Source: an uncultured Oribacterium sp.
GTDB lineage: Bacteria > Bacillota > Clostridia > Lachnospirales > Lachnospiraceae
Assembly (NCBI GenBank): GCA_946413525.1
Contig: CAMKKZ010000008.1
Location: 85,114 to 149,113 of the forward strand
DNA: 64,000 bases
Direction: 5' to 3'
The position numbers were made by a program, and so were the translations under genes. The notes beneath the pieces were generated by a model. It saw only the letters and a program-made list of their open reading frames with translations, ran no database searches and had not been told where the DNA came from. Positions within the stretch are counted from its first letter, which is position 1. Every line of letters begins with the position of its first letter. Of this stretch, positions 26,672 through 34,182 are shown in pieces.

Positions 26672-28450
26672 ATGGATCAGAACAATCAGATGGATCACAT
26701 TAATCAGGCTGATCAGAACAATCAGATGGATCGCATTAATCAGGCAGATCAGAGTCCTCTGACAAAGCGCAGTATTTACGCGGATTCAAAAGAAACAAGC
26801 AATCAGAAAGGAAAGGGAATACGCAAGACCCACTCCAGCATGGCTTCCCACATGATAAGCGTGATCATCCTTTCCCTCCTGATTGTTGGGATCATGGTTT
26901 GTGTTTTCGCCATCTTCTACTATACCAGCGCCATCAAAAAAGAATACAGAATCACCACGTATCACATGGCCGACACAGCAGCCATCATGGTAAACGGCGA
27001 TCACATTGACGCCTATCTCGAGGGAAAGGAGACAGAGGAATACCAGCGGACAAAGAGGATGCTGGACATCTATACAAGGTCCATGCACGTCAGCCTGATT
27101 TACGTCATCAAGCCGGACCAGAGTGATTACGGCAGTTTTCTCTCCGTGTTCAATCTGATAAATAACGAAGTGGGAGATACGGATTATACGCCATGGGAGC
27201 TTGGATTTGAGCGAAAAAGCACAAACGATGAATACAGGCGGAAATACAGGGCTCTCTGCGAGGGGAAAAGCCAGTATGAAACAATTTACCGCATACGCCA
27301 CGAGGTCGGCCTCTACCCCCATGTCACCACCCTGATACCGATCAAGGACTCTCAGGGCTCCGTTACGGCCATTCTCTGCATAATGCGCCCATTCCGCGAG
27401 CTGCAAAAGGAGTTCTGCCTATTCATCTTCCATATTATCCTGTCCGCGCTCGTGATGGCCGTCATAGCTGCCTTCACGGCAGTCCTTCACATGAAAAAAT
27501 GGGTGATCGCGCCCATCCGGGAAGTTTCCCGCGAGGCCGCCCGTTTCGCGAAGGAAAATTCCAAGGGCAAGGCGCTGGGGGATATCAGCAAATTCACGGA
27601 AATATATAACCTGGCCAGTTCAATAGACAAAATGGAAACAGATATGATGAATCACATTGAGGATCTCACCGTGATCACCACCGAACGGGAACGGATAAAG
27701 ACCGAGCTCTCCTTTGCCAGCACGATTCAGAGCAAATCCCTCCCCTCCGTCTTCCCCGCCTTCCCTGAAAGAAAGGACTTTGATATCCATGCGTCCATGA
27801 CGCCTGCCAAAGAAGTGGGGGGCGACTTCTACAATTTCTTTTTGATAGATGACGAGCATCTCGCGATAGTGATCGGGGACGTTTCGGGAAAAGGCGTCCC
27901 GGCCTCATTGTTCATGATGGTAACAAACATTATCATCAGCATCCGGGCACGCTTGGAGGGCGAGATGGGATCAACGGTAGGCACAAGCTCCGAGATACTG
28001 CGATTTGTCAATAATTGCATCTACGATCACAACGAGGCCAGCATGTTTGTCACCATATGGCTCGGTATTGTTGAATTATCAACAGGCAAAATCACCGTCT
28101 GCAACGCGGGCCACGAGGATGCCGCCGTCTGCCGCAAAAACGAAACATTTGAATTAATCAAGACGAAACACAACGTCCCCATCGGCATAAGGCGGGATGT
28201 CAAATACAATGATTTCGAAATAAAGCTCAAAAAGGGTGACAAGCTGTTCCTTTACACGGACGGCGTCCCTGAGGCCACGAAGGAGGATAATGAAATGTAC
28301 GGCCTGGAAAGGATGCTGGACACCCTGAATGAAGCCAAAGAAAAAACGCCCCGGGAAATACTAGAAAGCATCCGCGTGAGCGTGAATGAATTTGTGGGAG
28401 ACGCGCCGCAGTTTGACGACCTGACCATGCTATGCTTTGAACTTAAGTGA
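26672..28450 (+). CDS. RsbU/SpoIIE-type PP2C phosphatase with extracellular sensor
   Basis: Membrane phosphatase of the partner-switching type, expected to dephosphorylate a STAS-domain anti-sigma antagonist. Residues 1-27 are a 13-residue Asn/Gln/Asp-rich unit repeated twice. Membrane helices at about 61-84 and 249-275 enclose a roughly 165-residue sensor domain. A HAMP-like stretch follows, then the PPM phosphatase from about 370 with the metal-binding motifs PAKEVGGDFYNF, IGDVSGKGVPASL, YTDGVPEA and FDDLTMLCF. AAGGAACGG precedes the ATG. No sigma, anti-sigma or STAS gene is adjacent, but a STAS fusion occurs at 41.7 kb. Confidence 0.92.
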   Translation: MDQNNQMDHINQADQNNQMDRINQADQSPLTKRSIYADSKETSNQKGKGIRKTHSSMASHMISVIILSLLIVGIMVCVFAIFYYTSAIKKEYRITTYHMADTAAIMVNGDHIDAYLEGKETEEYQRTKRMLDIYTRSMHVSLIYVIKPDQSDYGSFLSVFNLINNEVGDTDYTPWELGFERKSTNDEYRRKYRALCEGKSQYETIYRIRHEVGLYPHVTTLIPIKDSQGSVTAILCIMRPFRELQKEFCLFIFHIILSALVMAVIAAFTAVLHMKKWVIAPIREVSREAARFAKENSKGKALGDISKFTEIYNLASSIDKMETDMMNHIEDLTVITTERERIKTELSFASTIQSKSLPSVFPAFPERKDFDIHASMTPAKEVGGDFYNFFLIDDEHLAIVIGDVSGKGVPASLFMMVTNIIISIRARLEGEMGSTVGTSSEILRFVNNCIYDHNEASMFVTIWLGIVELSTGKITVCNAGHEDAAVCRKNETFELIKTKHNVPIGIRRDVKYNDFEIKLKKGDKLFLYTDGVPEATKEDNEMYGLERMLDTLNEAKEKTPREILESIRVSVNEFVGDAPQFDDLTMLCFELK

Positions 28451-28463
28451 GGCGGGGCGTCGT

Positions 28464-28585
28464 CGGGACTCGTCGCCCGCCTTGTAGTTGCAGATTGGCT
28501 GAATCAGACTCATCGCCGGCCCTGAAACTGTAGATTAGTTAGTCAGACTCGTCTCCGGCCTTGTAATTATAGATCGGCTTGATCA
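28464..28585. repeat. Triplicated 3' tail of rtcB
   Basis: Three imperfect copies of a 39-41-bp unit (GACTCGTC.CCGGCC.TG.AA.T.TAGAT) run from inside the rtcB 3' end outward. They encode or once encoded variants of PIYNYKAGDES. Confidence 0.6.
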
Positions 28586-29792
28586 CCTTTATAATTTCCG
28601 CCGTCTCCTGAATATTGGCCATGATTTCCTCCATCGGCTTATAAGCCATGGGGGACTCGTCTAATGTCGCCCGGGAAACGGAGGTCGTATAAATGCCGTC
28701 CATCGATTTCCGAAAAGCGTCCATCCCGATGCTCTCCTTTGCCTGGGACCTTGACATTAGCCTGCCCGCCCCGTGGGGCGCGGAATAATTCCAGTCCTGG
28801 TTCCCCCTGCCCCTGCAGATAAGGGAGCCGTCCCGCATGTTCATGGGAATCAGGATGAGCTCGTCTTTTTTGGCTGAAATGGATCCCTTCCGGAGGATCA
28901 TGTCGTTGGTATCAATATAATTATGCACAGTCTGGAACGAATCCTCCGCATGCAGTTTCGCGTTCTTCAGGATGAGCTTCGCGATCATCTCCCTGTTGAT
29001 CCAGGCATATCGCTGCATCACCTCCATGTCATGAAGGTAATCCAAAAGCATCTGCCCTTCACAATAGGCAAACTCATAGGGGACGCTTTCAGCAGGCTTT
29101 TCTATATCCGGCTTCCATTTGGAAAGCGCCTCTTTCAGCTCTCTCTGACGGCCTGCGGCTTTCATGTTACGGATAAATGCCTCCCGCTGCTTTTTTTCCT
29201 CCTCCTTGAATGTCCGTCCCGACATGTTAAGCTCGTCAAATGCCTTCTGCTGATAATACTCCGCGACATCCTTTCCGGAACGCCTGGAACCCGTGTGAAT
29301 GACCAGGAAAAGGCTTCCTTCCTCATCCTTGTCAACCTCTATGAAATGGTTCCCGCCGCCCAGGGTGCCCAGGCTCCTGTCAAAAATCAATTCTGAAACC
29401 TTGCATCCCGTTTTCCCGAAGCACCGGAGCTCCCCGGCGGATATCTTTTCCGAAGGATTCTTCGCCTCCTCATGAATGTTCGGCCCGGAGGGGACGAATT
29501 TCCGGATCACGCTGTCAAGATTCGGGAGGTCAACGCGCTTTTCCTTAAGCCTGATCGTAAGCATCCCGCATCCGATATCGACCCCCACAAGCCCTGGAAT
29601 CACCTTGTCCCGAATCGTCATCGTGGTTCCGATCACGCAGCCGGCCCCGGCATGGCAGTCCGGCATGATCCGAATCACGGATCCGCTGCTGCTCTCCTGA
29701 TTAAGAAGATTCGTCACCTGGGAAATTGTGGCATTATCCGCATTATCTGTATATATTTTTGCAGTATTGTATTTTCCACTAAGCTCAAACAT
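28539..29792 (-). CDS. rtcB: RtcB-family RNA ligase
   Basis: Joins RNA 2',3'-cyclic phosphate and 5'-OH ends using GTP and Mn. Family motifs are all present: PDCHAGAGCVIG, VGVDIGCGM, LGGGNHFIEV, HTGSRRSGKDV and the near-C-terminal SAPHGAGRLMSR carrying the guanylated His region. I chose the ATG at 29792 instead of 29819 because GGGGAGG precedes it directly and the protein then starts MFELSGKYNTAKIY like relatives. About 417 residues, within the usual range of the short bacterial form. No RNA-repair partner (rtcA, archease) lies nearby. Confidence 0.93.
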   Translation of the reverse strand: MFELSGKYNTAKIYTDNADNATISQVTNLLNQESSSGSVIRIMPDCHAGAGCVIGTTMTIRDKVIPGLVGVDIGCGMLTIRLKEKRVDLPNLDSVIRKFVPSGPNIHEEAKNPSEKISAGELRCFGKTGCKVSELIFDRSLGTLGGGNHFIEVDKDEEGSLFLVIHTGSRRSGKDVAEYYQQKAFDELNMSGRTFKEEEKKQREAFIRNMKAAGRQRELKEALSKWKPDIEKPAESVPYEFAYCEGQMLLDYLHDMEVMQRYAWINREMIAKLILKNAKLHAEDSFQTVHNYIDTNDMILRKGSISAKKDELILIPMNMRDGSLICRGRGNQDWNYSAPHGAGRLMSRSQAKESIGMDAFRKSMDGIYTTSVSRATLDESPMAYKPMEEIMANIQETAEIIKVIKPIYNYKAGDESD

Positions 29793-29850
29793 AATGCCTC
29801 CCCTTTGTATTATCAACAATTTATTTGGTTTTCTAATTCACGCATTTTTT

Positions 29851-30044
29851 CCACCTGTACGGTTGCCATCCAAAGCGATATTTTGATACGGTTTACCGTA
29901 ATCAAAATATCGCTTTGGATGAGCAACCTACCCCTAAATGAGCAAAACGATTTGCGAAGCAAATCTTTAAGCACGCGAAGCGGGCGGTTTTGCGAATTTA
30001 GGGGTATTCAGAATGGCCTTCAGGCCATTAAACCGTACAGGTGG
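29851..30044. mobile_element. 194-bp multi-hairpin MITE with 8-bp target duplication
   Basis: Terminal inverted repeats CCACCTGTACGGTT / AACCGTACAGGTGG enclose three internal hairpins: a long one (CATCCAAAGCGATATTTTGAT with its complement, 29867-29921), a middle one (ACCCCTAAAT ... ATTTAGGGGT) containing GATTTGCGAAGCAAATC, and a short AATGGCCTTCAGGCCATT. CATTTTTT flanks the element on both sides (29843-29850 and 30045-30052). Folded, it forms a cloverleaf. Confidence 0.85.
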
Positions 30045-30082
30045 CATTTTTTGCAAGTATAAACTATAGGACAGGTATATAC

Positions 30083-30250
30083 TATAGGACATGAATGTCC
30101 CTTCAGGAACATTCATGTCCGTATTTGGCGAACCCTGAAGGGGATTTGCCTTGACCCATTTACGGGGCGAGGCTAGCCACCCGGCAATGAAGGCTTGTCC
30201 GCCAAAGGCAGATTTTGACGCGCTTTTCCTCAGAGCGCGTCAAAACCCAT
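30083..30250 (+). repeat. Family A repeat, copy A4 with insertion
   Basis: ATGAATGTCCCTTCAGGAACATTCAT stem and the TTTTGACGCGC...GCGCGTCAAAA stem as in other copies, but the middle part holds about 50 extra bp (CCATTTACGGGGCG... region). Confidence 0.72.
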
Positions 30251-30270
30251 GCTTGATGCATAGTTAATGC

Positions 30271-31404
30271 CTAACGGTCAAAATGAGCTGAAACGTCCTT
30301 CAGGAAATCAATGATTTTTATGTGCTGCGGGCACACCCCCTCGCACTGGCCGCAGGCAATGCAGTCCTTTGCCTTTCCACGTTTCGCTGCAAGAAGCGCG
30401 TAATTCGTGAAATTGATTGTCCAGCCCTTCTCCTCAAGGTTCTCCCTCATGTCCTCATTATACAGGGAGAAATACTCAGGAATCGCAATATTCATTGGAC
30501 ATCCTTCCGTACAGTAATGACAGGCTGTGCAGGGCACCGTAATCTGGCCATTGATAATGTCGGCGACCTTGAAGCAAAGCTCTTTCTCCTTCTCGCTGAG
30601 AGGACGGAAGTCCTGCATATAGCCCACATTATCCTCCATCTGCGAAAGGCTGCTCATGCCGGAAAGCACCACCATGACATTCGGCAGGGAGGCGGCGAAA
30701 CGGATAGCCCAGCTTGACGCGGACATTGACGGATCCTCGGAAAGGAAAAGTTCCTCCGCTTCCTTTGGAAGCCTGGCCAGCGTCCCGCCCTTGACAGGCT
30801 CCATCACGATGACCGGCTTCCCATGCTTTACGCATACTTCGTAACACGCCCGGCTTCTGACCCATTCGCTTTCCCAGTCCAGATAATTGATCTGAAGCTG
30901 GACAAATTCCATCTCGGGATGCTCTGTCAGGATCCGGTTCAGCAGCTCCGGCTGGTCATGATAGGAAAAGCCCGCATGCCTCACAAGGCCCTTCTGCTTT
31001 TTGTCAAGGAGCCAGGAGAAGCAGTCGAATTTCTCATATGTCGGAAGCATGCCCGCTTCGATTCCATGAAGCAGGTAGTAATCGAAGTACCCGGCGCCCG
31101 TCTTCTCCAACTGTTCGTTGAAGACCTTGTCCCTGTCTTCAAAGGAATGTACAAATCCGGCATGAAGCTTTGTCGCCAGCGTAAAGGATTCCCTGGGGTG
31201 GCGCGAAGTCAGAACCTCCTTCACGGCCCTCTCGCTGGCAAAGCCGTTGTACATCCATGCCGTGTCAAAATAAGTGAAGCCCTTTTCAAGGAACCGATCG
31301 ACCATCTGCTTTACCTGTTCGATATCGATATCCGCCGCGTCCTGGGAATTCTGCGGAAGCCGCATCAGGCCAAAGCCGAGTTTCTTTTCGGGAATAAGAT
31401 TCAT
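30271..31404 (-). CDS. Aldo/keto reductase with C-terminal 2[4Fe-4S] ferredoxin domain
   Basis: Cytoplasmic oxidoreductase. The N-terminal 280 residues are an aldo/keto reductase barrel with FGLMRLP, FDTAWMYNG (catalytic Asp/Tyr), the Lys in LATKLH and YYLLHGIE. The C-terminal 100 residues add two clusters of Cys-x2-Cys-x2-3-Cys-x3-Cys-Pro type (CTACHYCTEGCP and CIACGQCEGVCP), so electrons may pass between NADPH and ferredoxin. This fusion is common in anaerobic Clostridia. AGAGGTAAAAA precedes the ATG. It is monocistronic and the substrate is unknown. Confidence 0.92.
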   Translation of the reverse strand: MNLIPEKKLGFGLMRLPQNSQDAADIDIEQVKQMVDRFLEKGFTYFDTAWMYNGFASERAVKEVLTSRHPRESFTLATKLHAGFVHSFEDRDKVFNEQLEKTGAGYFDYYLLHGIEAGMLPTYEKFDCFSWLLDKKQKGLVRHAGFSYHDQPELLNRILTEHPEMEFVQLQINYLDWESEWVRSRACYEVCVKHGKPVIVMEPVKGGTLARLPKEAEELFLSEDPSMSASSWAIRFAASLPNVMVVLSGMSSLSQMEDNVGYMQDFRPLSEKEKELCFKVADIINGQITVPCTACHYCTEGCPMNIAIPEYFSLYNEDMRENLEEKGWTINFTNYALLAAKRGKAKDCIACGQCEGVCPQHIKIIDFLKDVSAHFDR

Positions 31405-31513
31405 TTTTTACCTCTTTTTATGACAAATTCATTGCAAAACGTCGGGAATCCATAAACTGTTCTATCTGCCCGACAAGCAAAAAGCAGTCAGGGTGACGAA
31501 TATTAACGTGGAT

Positions 31514-31984
31514 CTACAACAATGTTTCCATGCCGATCTTGTACGGTTTGAATCCGAGGTTTTCGTAAAACTTAATCGCGCCTGGATTACAATTCCATAC
31601 ATTCAGGGTGACATTATGACAGCCGCGTTCGCGGGCATAATTCACAATGTGTTCGCAGATCTTTCTGCCGACATGACGCCTCCTGGCCGTCTCGTCCACA
31701 CAGATGTCATCAATGTATAATGTAAGTATCTCGTTCAGCAGCCTCGTGTTTTCAGGCCGCTGCATGACGCAGAAGCCATGTCCGAGAATATGACCGTCTT
31801 CGTCCGCGACAAATACGGGTGTATCATCATTTTCAAGAATCTTCCGAAGCTCATCCTCGGTGTATTTTGTAGAAAGCTTGAACAAATCAGGCCGTCCATC
31901 GTGATGAACCCGGTTAACCTGTTTGAGCAGCTCCATTATCGCGGGCATGTCCTGTTCACCTGCCCGCCGAACCGCAAAAGCCAT
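31514..31984 (-). CDS. GNAT-family N-acetyltransferase
   Basis: The 156-residue protein has the complete GNAT fold: AVRRAGEQDMPAIMELL at the start, FVADEDGHILGHGFCV as the central strands, the acetyl-CoA pyrophosphate loop RRRHVGRKICEHIVNYA, and NVTLNVWNCNPGAIKFYENLGF at the C-terminus. The acceptor is unknown. The start codon is preceded by AGGGAGG, only a few bases after the end of a B/D repeat, which therefore forms its 5' leader. Two family A repeats lie further upstream. Confidence 0.88.
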   Translation of the reverse strand: MAFAVRRAGEQDMPAIMELLKQVNRVHHDGRPDLFKLSTKYTEDELRKILENDDTPVFVADEDGHILGHGFCVMQRPENTRLLNEILTLYIDDICVDETARRRHVGRKICEHIVNYARERGCHNVTLNVWNCNPGAIKFYENLGFKPYKIGMETLL

Positions 31985-31996
31985 GCTATGTCCTCC

Positions 31997-32066
31997 CTGT
32001 CAGAACGGATTTTTGCCACTCTGATTCAATTGTCAAACCAAGCAGGTTTGACCACTCTAATCTCAT
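31997..32066 (-). repeat. B/D repeat directly before the GNAT gene
   Basis: Hairpin CAGAGTGGCAAAAATCCGTTCTG (sense of the gene) ends in ACAGGGAGGACATAGCATG, so the Shine-Dalgarno sequence begins immediately after the repeat stem. A second half-unit (GCAGGTTTGACCACTCTAATCTC) lies behind it. Confidence 0.65.
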
Positions 32067-32271
32067 AGGTTTTGACGCGCTTCAAGGAAAAGCGCGTCAA
32101 AATCCTCCCTTCGGTCGGACAAATCCCTTCGGGATTCGCCAAGTACGGACATGAATGTTCCTGAAGGAACATTCATGTCCTATAGGTTTTGACGCGCTCC
32201 AAGGAAAAGCGCGTCAAAATCCTCCCTTCGGTCGGACAAATCCCTTTGGGATTCGCCATGTACGGACATTC
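32067..32271 (-). repeat. Family A repeat, tandem copies A5 and A6
   Basis: A5 is complete (TTTTGACGCGC stem, CCCTTCGGTCGGACAAATCC, GGACATGAATGTTCC stem); A6 follows in tandem through the same CCTATAGG junction and stops within its last stem. It fills the spacer between citF and the GNAT gene. Confidence 0.85.
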
Positions 32272-32291
32272 CGAAATGCCCGCCGAGCAAA

Positions 32292-33860
32292 TCAGCTTGT
32301 TTCACAGAAACGAAAATCATCGATTTCCCTCACCACGTCGATCACGCTGCCATCCCTGGCTTCGATCATCGCGACGACGCGGTCCTTGAACCTGATTGCT
32401 TCCGGAGTGCCAATGATGGAATAGGCGATGTCGCGAAGCTTTTCAATGGGCACGATGGGAAGTCCGGAATCCCGGTAAACCTCCACAAGATCCTTCCTCC
32501 GGGGGTTGATGGCAATGCCGTAATCCGTGACGAGTATGTCCACATTCTCCCCCGGTGTCACAACGGTCGTGACCCTGTCGCAAACCGTGGCGATCCGGCC
32601 CCGCATCAAAGGGGCAATGATAATAGCGCATTTCGCGCCGGCGGCCGTATCCGGATGACCCCCCGGAGCCCCTCTCAGTATGCCGTCCGAACCGGTCGTC
32701 ACGTTCACATTGAAGTCCGTGTCGATTTCCAGAGCCCCCAGAATCACGAAATCCAGCTTATTCACATAGGCTCCCTTGTTCATAGGATTGGCATATTCCG
32801 AGGTGGAAATTTCGAAATGCCTTGGATTGTTCCGCAGCGACTCGATGGAGGCCGCGTCAAAGCATTGGGCATCCACAATCGTCCGTACAAAGCCGTCTTC
32901 CAGAAGCTCGCACATGGGCTTTGTAATGCCGCCAATCGCAAAGCTCATCGTGATACCCTTTTCCTTCAGGATGGGGCGGAGCATCATGTTCACCGCAAGG
33001 GAAGCGCCTCCGCCGCCGGTCTGGAAGGAAAAGCCTTCCTTGAAATAAGGGGAAAGCCGCATGACCTCGGCACAGTATTCTGCCATCATGAGCTCCCGGG
33101 CGTCCTTGGTAAGGCGTATCACATTGCTGACAATTCCGGCCGGGTTTCCTATGCTGTCCACCTCCAGGACATAATCCACATGTGTCATGGAAATGCTTGC
33201 GGGCAGGTTCGGGAAGGGCTTCAGACAGTCCGTGATCACAACCACTTTATCCGCGTATTCCGCATCGACCATGGAATAGGACAGGACGCCGCAATCCGAC
33301 TTTCCGCCCAGGGCGGAGGCGTTTCCATACTCATCGGAAACGGGCGCGCCGATAAAGGCAATGTCAATGTGCACATCCCCTTCTTCTATGGCCCGGACCC
33401 TGCCGCCATGTGAACGGATGACCGCGGGATTTTTCAGCCTCCCCCGGGATATCATTTCCCCAATCCTGCTTCGGACGCCGGAGGTCTGGATGCCGGTCAC
33501 GGTTCCCTTTTCAATGAGGTCTGCCACCGGATCGTGGGCTGCCCCCAGGGAGCTCGCGCATATGGTAATATCCTTTATGCCCATCCGGTCAACCTCCCGC
33601 ATGACCATGTTGACAACCTTGTCGCCATCCCGGAAATGATGGTGAAAGGAAAGGACCATGCCGTCCCTTATGCCGCATTTCTCCAGCGCCTCCCTGACGG
33701 AGCCTACCAGCTTGGACTTTCCGGGATCCATATAATTTCGCACCACGGGCGCAGCTTTTTTATAAGTCTCTTCACTTCTTTCCAGCGACCCGGCAAAGGC
33801 CCTTTTCCCAAAACGTTCCAGCAATTCATCCGGAATTTCCCTTCCGACAGCATTTTTCAT
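32292..33860 (-). CDS. citF: Citrate lyase alpha subunit (citrate CoA-transferase), orphan
   Basis: The CitF subunit exchanges the acetyl group on the acyl-carrier subunit for citrate during anaerobic citrate cleavage. At 522 residues it is full length and collinear with CitF: GSVREALEKCGIRDGMVLSFHHHFR, MGIKDITICASSLG, IRSHGGRVRAIEEGD, YVLEVDSIGNPAGI and GGGGASLAVNMML. AAAAAGGGGAT precedes the ATG. Normally it sits in citCDEFXG; here there is no citD, citE, ligase or transporter on either side. It may work with subunits encoded elsewhere or act as a CoA-transferase on another substrate. Confidence 0.92.
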   Translation of the reverse strand: MKNAVGREIPDELLERFGKRAFAGSLERSEETYKKAAPVVRNYMDPGKSKLVGSVREALEKCGIRDGMVLSFHHHFRDGDKVVNMVMREVDRMGIKDITICASSLGAAHDPVADLIEKGTVTGIQTSGVRSRIGEMISRGRLKNPAVIRSHGGRVRAIEEGDVHIDIAFIGAPVSDEYGNASALGGKSDCGVLSYSMVDAEYADKVVVITDCLKPFPNLPASISMTHVDYVLEVDSIGNPAGIVSNVIRLTKDARELMMAEYCAEVMRLSPYFKEGFSFQTGGGGASLAVNMMLRPILKEKGITMSFAIGGITKPMCELLEDGFVRTIVDAQCFDAASIESLRNNPRHFEISTSEYANPMNKGAYVNKLDFVILGALEIDTDFNVNVTTGSDGILRGAPGGHPDTAAGAKCAIIIAPLMRGRIATVCDRVTTVVTPGENVDILVTDYGIAINPRRKDLVEVYRDSGLPIVPIEKLRDIAYSIIGTPEAIRFKDRVVAMIEARDGSVIDVVREIDDFRFCETS

Positions 33861-33959
33861 ATTATCCCCTTTTTCCAGGAGGCTTTGCAGCCCTCCTTTT
33901 CTTCTATTCCTTCCATCATCAATTTCATATCCCAGCGTTTTCCTGCCGGCAATCTTATC

Positions 33960-34105
33960 ATTTATTCTGTCGTTTTCCTGCTATCTATCTTATCATTTAT
34001 CCTGTCGTTTTCCTGCCATCTACTTTACATTTATCCTGTCGTTTTCCTGCTATCTACTTTTCATTTATCCTGTCGTTTTCCTGTCATCTATCTCATCATT
34101 TTATT
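33960..34105. repeat. 34-bp tandem repeat upstream of citF
   Basis: Four copies, spaced 34-35 bp, of a unit around TTTATCCTGTCGTTTTCCTG followed by CTATCTAC. It occupies most of the 320-bp gap upstream of citF and would lie in its leader or promoter region. Confidence 0.75.
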
Positions 34106-34182
34106 ATCCCACGTAATTTTCGTTTCAGCCGAAGCATAGGCGCTGGCATTCTGATCTGCTGTCTCTATAATCTCTATTGCCT

